Assembly (NCBI GenBank): GCA_040219735.1
Contig: JAVJRX010000076.1
Direction: 5' to 3' (one strand)
DNA length: 64,000 nt
DNA from: Coleofasciculus sp040219735
Lineage (GTDB): Bacteria; Cyanobacteriota; Cyanobacteriia; Cyanobacteriales; Coleofasciculaceae
In this document: one piece after another, positions 7,955 to 16,481 of the stretch
Numbering within the stretch: the first letter of the stretch is position 1
How the letters are laid out: each line of letters begins with the position of its first letter
Program-made: the position numbers and the translations under genes
The notes under the pieces: model-generated
The model's database searches: none
Seen by the model: the letters and a program-made list of their open reading frames with translations, nothing else
What the model was told of the DNA's origin: nothing

Positions 7955-9103
7955 TCAAGGCGCAACACAACGCGGATCACGCAATGTTGCCTTTTCCGGT
8001 TCCCGTGGAAACCACATCGCCGTTCGTTTACAAAACTCCACCAACATCAACATCACAGGAACTTCAATTAACACCCCGACAACCGTCGCCAACGCCGCCC
8101 CCGAATTCAAACCAAACAACATCACCGCCGTCGCAATTGCCACCTCAAAATGATTACTCGCCCCAATTAACGCCGCAGGTGCCGCATCTTCATAAGCTAA
8201 ATTCATCTTCAACGCCGCCACATAGGTGATAAAAAAGATAAAATTCGTCTGAATAAACAGCGGTACAGCAATCAGCAAAATGTGCAGCGGGTTATTAATA
8301 ATCAGTTCTCCCTTAAAGGCAAATAACAGCACCAACGTAATTAAAAGCGCCGTAATCGAAATCGGACTCAAATACTTAAGAAATCTCCGTTCAAACCACT
8401 CCTTGCCTTTGTGTTTAAAAATCCAATACCGACTATACATCCCCGCCGCTAAAGGCAACCCCACATAAATCAATACCGATAACACAATCGTTTGCCACGG
8501 TACCGTTAAATCATTCGCCGCTAATAACCACCGTCCTAACGGCGCATACAGAAACAACATGGCAAGTGAATTCACCGCCACCATCACCAAGGTATGTCCT
8601 TGATTACTATAAGACAAATACCCCCACATCAATACCATCGCCGTACAAGGGGCAATTCCTAATAAAATTGCCCCAGCAATGTAAGAATTTGCCCAAGTAA
8701 CTTCCGCCCCGCGAATGATCTCAGTTTCCGATAGCAAAGGCTGAAATAGCCAACCCAGGAAAAACTGGGCAAAGGCAACCATGGTGAAGGGTTTAATTAA
8801 CCAATTCACCACCAGAGTTAAAATCACGGGTTTTGGCGCACGCACTGCCCGCTTCGCTTGGGTGAAATCAATTTTCACCATAATCGGATACATCATGAAA
8901 AACAGGCAGATGGCGATAGGAATGGATACCTGATAAACACTCATGGCATCCAGTGTTACTGCCACACCGGGAAATAATTTGCCCAAGGCGATACCCACAA
9001 TGATGCAGAGTACTACCCAAACGGTGAGATATTTTTCAAAGAAACTAAGTTGACCCCCAACTTGGGGTGGTGATGGTGTGGCGTGAGATGAATTAGTACT
9101 CAT
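7955..9103 (-). CDS. arsB: Arsenite efflux transporter, Acr3 family
   Basis: The 382-residue protein has about ten membrane segments. It contains the Acr3 signature GIAPCTAMVLMWGYLS with the essential cysteine, and GASNHFEVAIATAVMLFG near the C-terminus. It exports the arsenite produced by ArsC. It lies between the phosphate-binding lipoprotein gene (31-bp gap) and arsC on the same strand. Many annotations call the gene acr3 or arsB interchangeably; the fold is Acr3, not the E. coli ArsB type. Confidence 0.95.
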   Translation of the reverse strand: MSTNSSHATPSPPQVGGQLSFFEKYLTVWVVLCIIVGIALGKLFPGVAVTLDAMSVYQVSIPIAICLFFMMYPIMVKIDFTQAKRAVRAPKPVILTLVVNWLIKPFTMVAFAQFFLGWLFQPLLSETEIIRGAEVTWANSYIAGAILLGIAPCTAMVLMWGYLSYSNQGHTLVMVAVNSLAMLFLYAPLGRWLLAANDLTVPWQTIVLSVLIYVGLPLAAGMYSRYWIFKHKGKEWFERRFLKYLSPISITALLITLVLLFAFKGELIINNPLHILLIAVPLFIQTNFIFFITYVAALKMNLAYEDAAPAALIGASNHFEVAIATAVMLFGLNSGAALATVVGVLIEVPVMLMLVEFCKRTAMWFPREPEKATLRDPRCVAP

Positions 9104-9133
9104 AGGAATGAATCAAACTGCAACCGCTAATGG

Positions 9134-10162
9134 TTAAAACTTTTTCTGTTTGCGTAACAACTCACCGATGGTGAGATTAAATTCAGATTTGCCGTCAAAG
9201 ACTGTACCTACTTTGTTTTGAAAGAAATGCACATTAATCAGGTGATACCCCTCTTCCGGTAGCGGTATATAGCCAACCGAACTGACGATTTCTGGGGCGT
9301 TCTCCAGGTAAAACGCCACAAATTCTTGTAACGCTGGGTTTTTCTGGGCAGCCGCCGCGTTAACGTAGATAAACAAGGGTCGAGTTAGGGGTTGATATTC
9401 AGCATCCTCAACGGTTTGACGTGAAGGCAATACAGCCCCCTTGCCACTATCAACCGCGATCGCGTTTAATGTATCTTGATGGGTTTCGTAATAGGCTAAA
9501 CCAAAATAGCCCAACGCATTGGGGTCTTGATTCACCGCCTGTGCCAGAATTTCATCATCCTCACTGGCGGTATAATCGCTACGACTTGACCCAGCTTCAC
9601 CGACGATGGCTTCGGTAAAATAATCAAAGGTGCCAGAATCTGTCCCCGGACCATATAAAGTTAACGGTTTCTGGGGAAAAGACTCCCGTACCTGATTCCA
9701 TTGAGTGATTTGGCGTTGAGCTTCGGGTGCCCAGATTTTTTGCAATTCTGCCACCGTGAGACTCTCTACCCAATCATTTTCGGGATTGACTACAACAGTA
9801 ATCGCATCAAAGGCAACGGGGAGTTCAATGTAAGCCACCCCGGCTTGTTTGCAGGCTGCCATCTCATCGGCTTGAATCGGGCGAGAGGCATTATTAATAT
9901 TGGTTTCGCCAGCACAGAACTTTTTAAACCCACCCCCTGTACCCGAAAAGCCCACGGTGACATTGACGGGCGCTTTTGTCGTGGCATTAAATGCCTCAGC
10001 AACAGTTTTCGTAATCGGGTAAACCGTACTCGAACCATCGATTTGAATCGGTTGGGGTGACTGCGACTGGACTTGGGAACATGCGCCCAACAGTGCCGTA
10101 GCCGTGGCAATTAGCGCCAATTTTGTCCCTGGCAGGATTTTGGGTTTGGGGATAACGTTCAT
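9134..10162 (-). CDS. PstS-like phosphate/arsenate-binding lipoprotein in ars operon
   Basis: A lipobox-like ALLGACS follows a short hydrophobic leader, so a lipid-anchored periplasmic protein is likely. IDGSSTVYPITKTVAEAF, GFSGTGGGF and YGPGTDSGTFDYF are the phosphate-contacting motifs of PstS/SphX proteins. I chose ATG 10162; the frame extends to a TTG at 10171. A copy inside an arsenic operon, under a probable ArsR site, suggests a role under arsenate stress, for instance selective phosphate capture. No pst transporter genes accompany it. Confidence 0.85.
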   Translation of the reverse strand: MNVIPKPKILPGTKLALIATATALLGACSQVQSQSPQPIQIDGSSTVYPITKTVAEAFNATTKAPVNVTVGFSGTGGGFKKFCAGETNINNASRPIQADEMAACKQAGVAYIELPVAFDAITVVVNPENDWVESLTVAELQKIWAPEAQRQITQWNQVRESFPQKPLTLYGPGTDSGTFDYFTEAIVGEAGSSRSDYTASEDDEILAQAVNQDPNALGYFGLAYYETHQDTLNAIAVDSGKGAVLPSRQTVEDAEYQPLTRPLFIYVNAAAAQKNPALQEFVAFYLENAPEIVSSVGYIPLPEEGYHLINVHFFQNKVGTVFDGKSEFNLTIGELLRKQKKF

Positions 10163-10205
10163 AGACCTCAACCCCTGACGGAAACTATGGGGTTCCTTTT
10201 AACGT

Positions 10206-10228
10206 ATCAAAAAAAGTTGATTTGTCAA
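10206..10228 (-). promoter_or_regulatory. Probable ArsR operator and promoter of the ars operon
   Basis: The inverted repeat ATCAA-N6-TTGAT (10206-10221) matches ArsR/SmtB-type operators. It lies directly beside a minus-strand TTGACA -35 box (10223-10228), 44 bases upstream of the phosphate-binding gene start. Binding here would cover the -35/-10 spacer, so repression by the neighbouring ArsR is likely. Confidence 0.65.
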
Positions 10229-10273
10229 GCCCTTATATCCCGGATAGAGGGGATGTACTCCAAAGAAAGTTTA

Positions 10274-10300
10274 TATAGCAACCGCCAAGGATGTTAGGAC
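10274..10300. repeat. Dispersed repeat, TATAGCAACCGCC family, copy 2
   Basis: Same unit as 1123-1150 and 52496-52523, here between arsR and the phosphate-binding gene. Confidence 0.7.
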
Positions 10301-10354
10301 TAAACCCGCCCTGGGAGCAGGGGAAAAGGGAATTCTAGAAAACCTCTATAGGCA

Positions 10355-10705
10355 TTAAGACTGATCCGAACAAGGACGAGCAGGTAAAATCGGACTAAAG
10401 CGGCGGTATTCTGCCAAATATTGTTCTAACAGGACAAACTGAGGTAAATTCAGGCTGTAATACACCCAACGCCTCTCCTGACGAGCGCGAACCAAGCTGG
10501 CTTCTTTGAGAGTTTTCAAGTGAAACGATAACTTCGACTGACTCACCTCCAGCACTTCACAGAGTTCGCACACACAGAGTTCCTGTTCTCGCAACAGTTC
10601 AACTAGCTTAATCCGAATTGGGTCAGATAGAGCATGGAAGCTGGAGGTAATCAGGCTCAGATTGGCAGGAGAGGCGGTGGCTTGCATCAACTTTTCTTGA
10701 AACAT
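10355..10705 (-). CDS. arsR: ArsR-family repressor
   Basis: This 116-residue winged-helix protein has FHALSDPIRIKLVELLREQELCVCELCEVL, in which the ELCVCELC segment is the arsenite-binding motif of classic ArsR proteins. LEVSQSKLSFHLKTLKEASLV is the recognition helix region. The first ATG (10705) abuts AAGGGG; ATG 10687 is an alternative start. It is transcribed toward the phosphate-binding/acr3/arsC genes but separated from them by 192 bases that contain a likely ArsR operator. It is therefore probably the local arsenite-responsive repressor. Confidence 0.93.
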   Translation of the reverse strand: MFQEKLMQATASPANLSLITSSFHALSDPIRIKLVELLREQELCVCELCEVLEVSQSKLSFHLKTLKEASLVRARQERRWVYYSLNLPQFVLLEQYLAEYRRFSPILPARPCSDQS

Positions 10706-10958
10706 CCCCTTAATTGTAATGGGGGTGCAAGGTACCGTCCCCTTAATTGGCTTAAAATAGGGTTAAACACCTACGTTTACATCATTGCTGAAGGCGATCG
10801 CGGAAGTCGTCTCGTGTTTGAGTATCCTTGCGGGGATTAAGTAGGTTGAAACTTCAGGCTGATTTTGTTATTGAGCGATCGCAGTGTCTTGGCGAGGTTT
10901 ATTTAGCTCCCCATTGCGGTTACTCGCTCACGTTTTCTGGGCGCACCGACGTGCGCCC

Positions 10959-11594
10959 CTACGATTTTACAGCGCTTTTGGCGACGCATTTAACCTTTTT
11001 GAGACTTCCATCTTCCTTAAGATCCACAATTTCAACCTTAACCGTTTGCCCTTCAGAGAGCGATTTTGCCTTTTTTGGCTCTTTTTCCGTTAATTTAATC
11101 GTTCCCAGAATCGTATATGTTACTTTATTTCCTTTAACGCCTGTAACCGTTGCGTCCAAGATTTGACCCACCCGAAAGTCATGAGTGCTAACCACCTCAG
11201 CAATTTCAGCTTGACGCGCTGACTCAACAACGGGGGCGCTAATTTCGCCAACGGGTTCAGCGTTTTGGTAATAGCGCATTAGCCGATAAGACCATCCTAA
11301 AATATGTAACATGACTGGGGGATTATCTTGATAGGCTTTTAGGTATTGGTTACAAGTATTGTCAATCGCTTGGTAATAGTCAGAGGTTCGCTTACTATGT
11401 CCAATTTGTCTGCCATTTCTGACCAATGTTTTGAGATAATCAAACAATTTTGTTCCATCTTGGTTGGCGTAATTGCGAAGATAGGCGATCGCTTTTCCTA
11501 GTTCATTGGCGTCTGTATCTGCTTGAACCAAGGTTTGCGCGATCGCGTCGGCAATTTGCCACTGGAGTTCGGTTAAGTCTTCTGTTATTACCAT
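10959..11594 (-). CDS. Type III CRISPR locus protein: helical domain plus S1/OB-like tail
   Basis: Residues about 1-115 are all-helical (DLTELQWQIADAIAQTLVQ... LFDYLKTLVRNGRQIGHS... GWSYRLMRYYQ). They look like a Csm2/Cas11-type small subunit. Residues about 140-211 are beta-rich (FRVGQILDATVTGVKGNKVTY... GQTVKVEIVDLKEDGSLKKVK) and resemble an S1 or OB RNA-binding fold. It is the last gene of the type III operon, 105 bases after a Cas7-like gene, with a triple GTAGAGACGTTGCATGCA repeat in the gap. Both domain calls are by eye. It could be a structural subunit or an accessory RNA-binding protein. Confidence 0.55.
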   Translation of the reverse strand: MVITEDLTELQWQIADAIAQTLVQADTDANELGKAIAYLRNYANQDGTKLFDYLKTLVRNGRQIGHSKRTSDYYQAIDNTCNQYLKAYQDNPPVMLHILGWSYRLMRYYQNAEPVGEISAPVVESARQAEIAEVVSTHDFRVGQILDATVTGVKGNKVTYTILGTIKLTEKEPKKAKSLSEGQTVKVEIVDLKEDGSLKKVKCVAKSAVKS

Positions 11595-11627
11595 AGAGAT
11601 TTTATCCTTGGTTCTTCCAGGTTATTA

Positions 11628-11694
11628 GAGACGTTGCATGCAATGTAGAGACGTTGCATGCATTGTAGAGACGTTGCATGCAACGTCTCTACAT
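11628..11694. repeat. Triple GTAGAGACGTTGCATGCA repeat
   Basis: Three head-to-tail copies of an 18-20 base unit containing TGCATGCA end in the inverted CGTCTCTAC. It sits within the type III operon between the Cas7-like gene and the last gene. It could form alternative hairpins in the transcript. Confidence 0.7.
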
Positions 11695-11699
11695 TGGTG

Positions 11700-12725
11700 C
11701 TAATACATTCCCTCCGGCGGTTCTCTCTCAGTAGGATATCCCAACACCTTGACTAATTCCTGCAATGGCTGGGATTGCACTAATTCTCGATGCGCCGCCT
11801 GAATCGCCTGTTGTATCAACTGTTGCAATGGTTTTCCGGTGAGGGGTTGGGATTGGGTTTGGTAGGATAAATAGCGATCGCGTATATTATTGGCAGGTTC
11901 TAAACTCCTTACCTCAACTGTCATTGTCCCCATCCCAATCGGTTTACCGCCACCAACTTTAAGTGCGATCGCATTCAGTTTATCTTGTCCGAGTACAATA
12001 AGTAGGGTTCCCAGTTCCCCTTGGGTTAAGTTTCGATAGGGTAACGATGTGGTAAATACAAAAGTTTTCGCCGCTTGTTGTACTGATATTCCCTGCTGTT
12101 GCCCTTTATCTACAGCCCGAATTGTGTGATAATAAAATTTGCGCCCAGTGACCTTTCCCTGGTTAAAATAACCTGGATATTCATGAGGACGAGGACGATA
12201 GAGAGACGGCATAAATCCGGGACGAAATTCGGTTGATTCACACTCAGCATCACTAAACTGAATTAACCCTTGCCAATTGAGCGCCCCAAATACGCGACAA
12301 GCCGGACAAAGTTGGGTTTTGTTGCGACATTCCTGATAGCCTTCGGGAATTTGATTGGGTTTTGCCTTCGTTTTGCACAAGCAGCTACGGGTAATCGCTT
12401 CATAGGTGGAACGTACCACGCCTTTGAGAGAACTACCGGGAATCATTAACTGTCCTTCGCTTCCCTGAATCATGGTTTTAATCAAGGGAATCGACTTTTC
12501 TCCCACATCCGTTCCCAGGGCGACAACTCCCGTAGAAACATGTAATCCGGTTTGAACGGTTAATTTTAGATGTAACGTTCCATGGATGCGATCGCGATAA
12601 TATTGATCTTGCCCTTTGGGATGTTGTAATTGCGGCTTTTCTTTGGGTAAAGGGATGAGGTGATAGGGTTTAGGGGCAATTATTTGGGATTGCTGAGGGT
12701 GGGGACGGGGTTTATTATAACTCAT
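11700..12725 (-). CDS. Cas7-like RAMP protein (type III-D)
   Basis: This 341-residue RAMP has IHGTLHLKLTVQTGLHVSTG at the first strand, MIPGSSLKGVVRSTYEAITR for the conserved S-x-KG loop, and a C-terminal glycine loop VGGGKPIGMGTMTVEV. Cysteines in SCLCKTK, ECRNK and LCPACRVFG could bind zinc, as in Csm3/Cmr4-type backbone proteins. A basic, proline/glutamine-rich tail of ~45 residues precedes the core. Its ATG overlaps the stop of the csx19-like gene (ATGA), so the two are co-translated. It probably lines the crRNA in the effector complex. Confidence 0.85.
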   Translation of the reverse strand: MSYNKPRPHPQQSQIIAPKPYHLIPLPKEKPQLQHPKGQDQYYRDRIHGTLHLKLTVQTGLHVSTGVVALGTDVGEKSIPLIKTMIQGSEGQLMIPGSSLKGVVRSTYEAITRSCLCKTKAKPNQIPEGYQECRNKTQLCPACRVFGALNWQGLIQFSDAECESTEFRPGFMPSLYRPRPHEYPGYFNQGKVTGRKFYYHTIRAVDKGQQQGISVQQAAKTFVFTTSLPYRNLTQGELGTLLIVLGQDKLNAIALKVGGGKPIGMGTMTVEVRSLEPANNIRDRYLSYQTQSQPLTGKPLQQLIQQAIQAAHRELVQSQPLQELVKVLGYPTEREPPEGMY

Positions 12726-13231
12726 GTTGGCATATCCACAGTTAAGGCAACAAAATGCACCGTTGCGGTGGGTTTAGCGATAAAATAACGCTGGGCTAGT
12801 TTGGGCTTATTGTTGGCACTATTTCTCACATCCAGACTTTCAGGGTAAATTCGCGATCGCGGGAATCGGGTTTCATTTGTAGGATACCCATAAGCGGGGC
12901 GTTGTTCGGTTTTCCAATAGGATTTTTCTTCCGATTTTCCCTGATTTTCTGTGTCTTTTACAATCGACGTGAAGCGCGGAACTTCACCCGTATTCGATAA
13001 CACAAGTAAGCTATAACGGTCATTTTGGCGTTTCCAACGTAACTCGCGATCGCAATTAAACATCTGTCCTTCGGGAGAGGGAAAATTATCAGGTAATTGT
13101 TCCACAATTCCACTCACTTGATGACTCCAACGCAGAAAATAATAACTCGGCGTCGTGGCTTGCTGTTGCAATAATTCTCTTAACTGGGTTTCGGTGAGCA
13201 ACTTTTCATAAACACCAACAAAAGGATTCAT
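12722..13231 (-). CDS. csx19: Csx19-like type III-D protein
   Basis: The protein is beta-rich and about 169 residues long. It contains SYYFLRWSHQVSGIV, FNCDRELRWKRQNDRYSLLVLSNTGEVP and a C-terminal AQRYFIAKPTATVHFVALTVD. Position between Cas7-like genes, size and these features fit Csx19, a hallmark subunit of subtype III-D complexes. The ATG at 13231 is preceded by AAGGAG eight bases upstream; the longer frame to 13261 has no such site. The call rests on remembered family traits and context, not a search. An unrelated accessory protein remains possible. Confidence 0.6.
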   Translation of the reverse strand: MNPFVGVYEKLLTETQLRELLQQQATTPSYYFLRWSHQVSGIVEQLPDNFPSPEGQMFNCDRELRWKRQNDRYSLLVLSNTGEVPRFTSIVKDTENQGKSEEKSYWKTEQRPAYGYPTNETRFPRSRIYPESLDVRNSANNKPKLAQRYFIAKPTATVHFVALTVDMPT

Positions 13232-13304
13232 GCTGCAACTCCTTCTACTGTGACTCTTCACGGGAAGTCTAGAAACTATTGTAGAGACGCGCCATGGCGC
13301 GTCT

Positions 13305-13364
13305 GGGCGGGTTTAGTTACATCTGGTTGTAACCGAAAAGATAGTGGTGAAACCCGCCCCTACA
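13305..13364. repeat. GGGCGGGTTT...AAACCCGCCC inverted repeat, copy 1
   Basis: GGGCGGGTTTAGTTACATC begins a ~60-base element closed by AAACCCGCCCCTAC. Other copies lie at 16411-16469 and 44526-44585. A GTAGAGACG palindrome abuts this copy. Confidence 0.75.
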
Positions 13365-13379
13365 CAATTCACACTCACG

Positions 13380-14342
13380 TTACGCCACATACCCTGAAAA
13401 GTCGGCTTCCACTCTCTGACACCAAGCCCGAACCGCCCGCATAAATAAATCCTCAACTTGTTCCTTTCCTTGCCATTTTAACTGTACTCCAAACCCCAGC
13501 GCCATTGATTCCGCCCGGAGAGGAGTATCTTGCATATCATTAGCCGGAAAACCATAACGATTTCGTTCCTCTTCCACCAAAAACATACCAGCCCCCAAAA
13601 GTTGATTATCTTCCCATTCACCGCCACCTCCCAGACTACGAATCCGTTGATTTTCAACAACACAACCTGGATATTGAACAACCGCCTCGTTTAATTTTAC
13701 CTCGACAATTCCCAAACCGCGAGACTTAGCAAACCCCAAACCAAACCATCCCTCATCTAAATCGCGCAACACCAAGCCAATTAATCCTAATTGGGCTAAT
13801 GAGAAGTTTTTCAGATGGAGTTTAGTACGAAACTCCCCAGCCGTACAAACTTGGTAATTAAAAGGTCCCACCGCCACCGAACCAAACACGCGGTCAATCG
13901 CCACACCATTCCGTTCTTCCAGTTTCACAGGTTGAGATTCAACGGGATAAGCATCCTCAATTCTCACCCGACTAGCAATTGACGTATTACCAAACATTTG
14001 ATCCGTAAAAGAGGATAATTTATAGATATCAGAAGCTGACTTATCTTTCAGATAGTGATATGTATCATTTAACGGATCATTTGCCCAAAGCATATTCGGA
14101 TTATCGGAATTCCGATTATCGCGTCCCACCGTTCTCACAATTCGTTCCGCATGGGCGCGAATTGCCCCTTTTAGAGAACTTCCAGGTAAATAAACCGAAC
14201 GCCCTCCCCCATGATAGGTTTCCACAAATTCCATATCCGGCTTAGTGGGATCAGCACCTTCCCGCCCTGACTTAATCAGAATCGGACTACAGGGGATTAA
14301 ACTAAAATCAATCGTACATTGATTAACCAATCGTTTGTGCAT
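13380..14342 (-). CDS. Cas7-like RAMP protein (Csx7/Csm3 type)
   Basis: The first strand DFSLIPCSPILIKSGREG is followed by YLPGSSLKGAIRAHAERIV, the RAMP S-x-KG loop. DQMFGNTSIASRVRIEDAYP, RNGVAIDRVFGSVA and a C-terminal FGLGFAKSRGLGIVEVKL glycine loop follow. The pattern GVAIDR matches the Csx7/SSO1426-like branch of Csm3 proteins. The acidic residues in the loop after the first helix could provide target-RNA cleavage as in Csm3. A C-terminal extension of ~90 residues follows the glycine loop. It starts 30 bases after the PD-(D/E)XK-like gene in the type III operon. Confidence 0.87.
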   Translation of the reverse strand: MHKRLVNQCTIDFSLIPCSPILIKSGREGADPTKPDMEFVETYHGGGRSVYLPGSSLKGAIRAHAERIVRTVGRDNRNSDNPNMLWANDPLNDTYHYLKDKSASDIYKLSSFTDQMFGNTSIASRVRIEDAYPVESQPVKLEERNGVAIDRVFGSVAVGPFNYQVCTAGEFRTKLHLKNFSLAQLGLIGLVLRDLDEGWFGLGFAKSRGLGIVEVKLNEAVVQYPGCVVENQRIRSLGGGGEWEDNQLLGAGMFLVEEERNRYGFPANDMQDTPLRAESMALGFGVQLKWQGKEQVEDLFMRAVRAWCQRVEADFSGYVA

Positions 14343-14372
14343 AATCTAACTTTATCTGAAAAAACCTATCGT

Positions 14373-14993
14373 TTAAGCCGCAACTAAGGTATCGAGTTGG
14401 GCTTCACAGTGTTGAAAAATAGAATTGACAGCAGCAAATAGGGAATCGAGTTCTTGAATACTGTAAAACGTAATATTTTTAGTAAATACATTGCCTTCTA
14501 GTTTACCAAACTGCCAACAATCACCATTAGAAACAATCCCAAATACAGGAATCTGAGGATGTTGATTCAGGCGTTGAGCCGCCACCATTTCTGCTGCACA
14601 CTGACCCCACCCTTCCTTAAACTTATCTTGTTTTGCCTCAACCAGTAAGAAATAGGGTTGGTCAAAAACAACCTTTCCCAGGGGAGAGCGTTTAGCTAAA
14701 ATATACTCTGGAAATCCAGAAAGATTCTCATCGTAATTCAGGGATTCATGACTCCATAAAATAAACTTACTCGAATAACATTTCCAGACTTCTTTAAGCA
14801 CCGGATAAATGAGATTCTCACAAATAGCAAACTCTGAATTATTAACCACCCCTTCCCGCATCACCATCTGGAGATCTTCGCGGAAATAGTCCGGAATCTC
14901 AAAGGGAGATTCAACAATAAAATTCGCTTCAGTATAAATAACTTGAAACTCTTGGATAACATCCGCGATACTTGTGTACTTGCTAAATGACAT
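14373..14993 (-). CDS. PD-(D/E)XK-like protein within the CRISPR operon
   Basis: The ~206-residue protein has SGFPEYILAKRS ... PYFLLVEAKQDKFKEGWGQCAAEM. An acidic residue followed by E-A-K resembles the D-(x)n-E-x-K core of restriction-like nucleases. Similar stand-alone proteins are common in cyanobacteria. ATG 14993 follows GAGG and is preferred over GTG 14999. It sits between two RAMP genes on the same strand, so it may act with the CRISPR system or may just be a passenger. Nuclease activity is inferred from the motif alone. Confidence 0.55.
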   Translation of the reverse strand: MSFSKYTSIADVIQEFQVIYTEANFIVESPFEIPDYFREDLQMVMREGVVNNSEFAICENLIYPVLKEVWKCYSSKFILWSHESLNYDENLSGFPEYILAKRSPLGKVVFDQPYFLLVEAKQDKFKEGWGQCAAEMVAAQRLNQHPQIPVFGIVSNGDCWQFGKLEGNVFTKNITFYSIQELDSLFAAVNSIFQHCEAQLDTLVAA

Positions 14994-14999
14994 AATCAC

Positions 15000-15355
15000 C
15001 TCACAACATTTCGTTCGTAGTGAGGGCTAAAGCCCTCTCCAGCTAGGCGTTAGAACACTAAAGTGTTCACTACAAACAAAGCCCTATTTTAGCTGGGTCA
15101 AGCCAGTAGTGGCGTAGCACATCTAATTTGATAGATTAGATTCGGCTTGTAGTAGGGAACCTTGGTTCTTATATTCTGTTGGGTTTCCTGTCGTCAACCC
15201 AACCTACAACCTATTCCACCATTTTAGCTGTGTCAGTCCGCCATCGTGCGTTAGCGGAGCGTAACGCACCGTTGAACAAAAGTGGTGTTGTTCAATTATC
15301 AGTAACCAGCCCAATTAAATCCCTCAACCCACTCCGACAATAAATTGATACATCA
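15000..15355. other. Intergenic stretch within the type III operon
   Basis: This stretch holds repeat-derived hairpins: GAGGGCTAAAGCCCTC near 15022-15037, a GGGTTTCC...AACCCAACCTAC repeat near 15180-15210, and a TGCGTTAGCGGAGCGTAACGCA palindrome-like unit near 15248-15268. I see no gene in it. It is the largest break in the cas operon, so the genes downstream of it (14993 to 10959) may have their own promoter. Confidence 0.6.
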
Positions 15356-16303
15356 TCACCTCGCATTCACCTCAGCGTTTTGATTTTCCAATTTTTTAAG
15401 ATGGTCAATCAATGATTGTACCCACTGGTCTTTATACCCTTTACTATCCTCATAAACCGAATCCTCATTATTAACCGTTTTTTTGAGATAATCCAGTAAC
15501 TTATTAGCATCAATCTTATCCGGGTCATTTTCATCTCTGGCGTCAAACCAGTGCATTTTATCAATCTCTAATTTAACCACACCTAAACCCCGCGAACGCC
15601 CTCCCCCCAGTAGAATTTGTTCCGTTTCAAACTGATGTAACCCAATCATTAACAACCCCAACTCCCAATCATCAGCATTTTCCACCACCGCTTTAAACTC
15701 AAACGGAGTTCCTGCTGGAACCACTTGGAAATCATACAATTTCCCATCAGCCGCCGTTTCCGTATCCCTATCAATCGCCACTCCATCTCGTTCTTGATAT
15801 TGCCCAAACCAATAATTTGACAGTACCATCAAATCTCGAACTTGAAACTTACTCGCCAGCCAAGGCGAACCAAATAGATGAGATGTCAAATCCTCGTGTT
15901 TTAAAATATCAATAATAATTTTTGTCAATTTTTTGTCCATTTTAAATTGTTTTTCTGGATCATCTTTAAGTTCTTCTTCAATGTCTTGCTTTATTTGCTC
16001 TAGCCCTCTTCTGAGAATACGATTATCGCTATCCCGTATTGATTTAGCCGGAATAGATGATTCTGCTTCTAGGGTTGGATTAGCCGCAAGACTCGGATCG
16101 ATACCACGGAGGAAGCTTTCCAGGCGCGATCGCAACGCCCCCTTAAAACTAGCTCCGGGTATCAACGGTTTACCCAACGCATCTTTAATCACCGGTAAAT
16201 CCGAACCAATCGGTTCCGTGGAACGCCCTGAACTAATTCGTAGTGCAGTTACTGTAGTTAAGGTTCCGCTAATTTCCAAACGATTCTTAAAACGATCAAA
16301 CAT
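15356..16303 (-). CDS. Csx7-type Cas7 RAMP protein
   Basis: FKNRLEISGTLTTVTALRISSGRSTEPIGSD at the start, PLIPGASFKGALRSRLESFLRG, LTSHLFGSPWLASKFQVRDL and RDGVAIDRDTETAADGKLYDF are classic for the Csx7/SSO1426-like RAMP family. GGGRSRGLGVVKLE is the C-terminal glycine loop. A charged helical insert (about residues 90-140, rich in K/D/E) interrupts the core. Start 16303 is chosen because GGGAG lies seven bases upstream and the protein then begins at MFDRFKNR, as in relatives; 16318 is the longer option. It is a probable backbone and RNA-cleaving subunit of the effector. Confidence 0.9.
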   Translation of the reverse strand: MFDRFKNRLEISGTLTTVTALRISSGRSTEPIGSDLPVIKDALGKPLIPGASFKGALRSRLESFLRGIDPSLAANPTLEAESSIPAKSIRDSDNRILRRGLEQIKQDIEEELKDDPEKQFKMDKKLTKIIIDILKHEDLTSHLFGSPWLASKFQVRDLMVLSNYWFGQYQERDGVAIDRDTETAADGKLYDFQVVPAGTPFEFKAVVENADDWELGLLMIGLHQFETEQILLGGGRSRGLGVVKLEIDKMHWFDARDENDPDKIDANKLLDYLKKTVNNEDSVYEDSKGYKDQWVQSLIDHLKKLENQNAEVNAR

Positions 16304-16410
16304 AAGATTATCTCCCATTTTGTAGTTGCGCTATCTTCGCCCTAAACCTTCGCCTCCCCACCACCAACCCTGACTCTAACTTTTAACAGGAAATCTATAA
16401 ACCTGCGTCG

Positions 16411-16469
16411 GGGCGGGTTTAGTTACATCCGGATGCAACCGAAAAGATAGTAGTGAAACCCGCCCCTAC
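16411..16469. repeat. GGGCGGGTTT...AAACCCGCCC inverted repeat, copy 2
   Basis: Nearly identical to 13305-13364, here between the 41-aa frame and the Csx7-type gene. Confidence 0.75.
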
Positions 16470-16481
16470 ACAATCTCCCAC

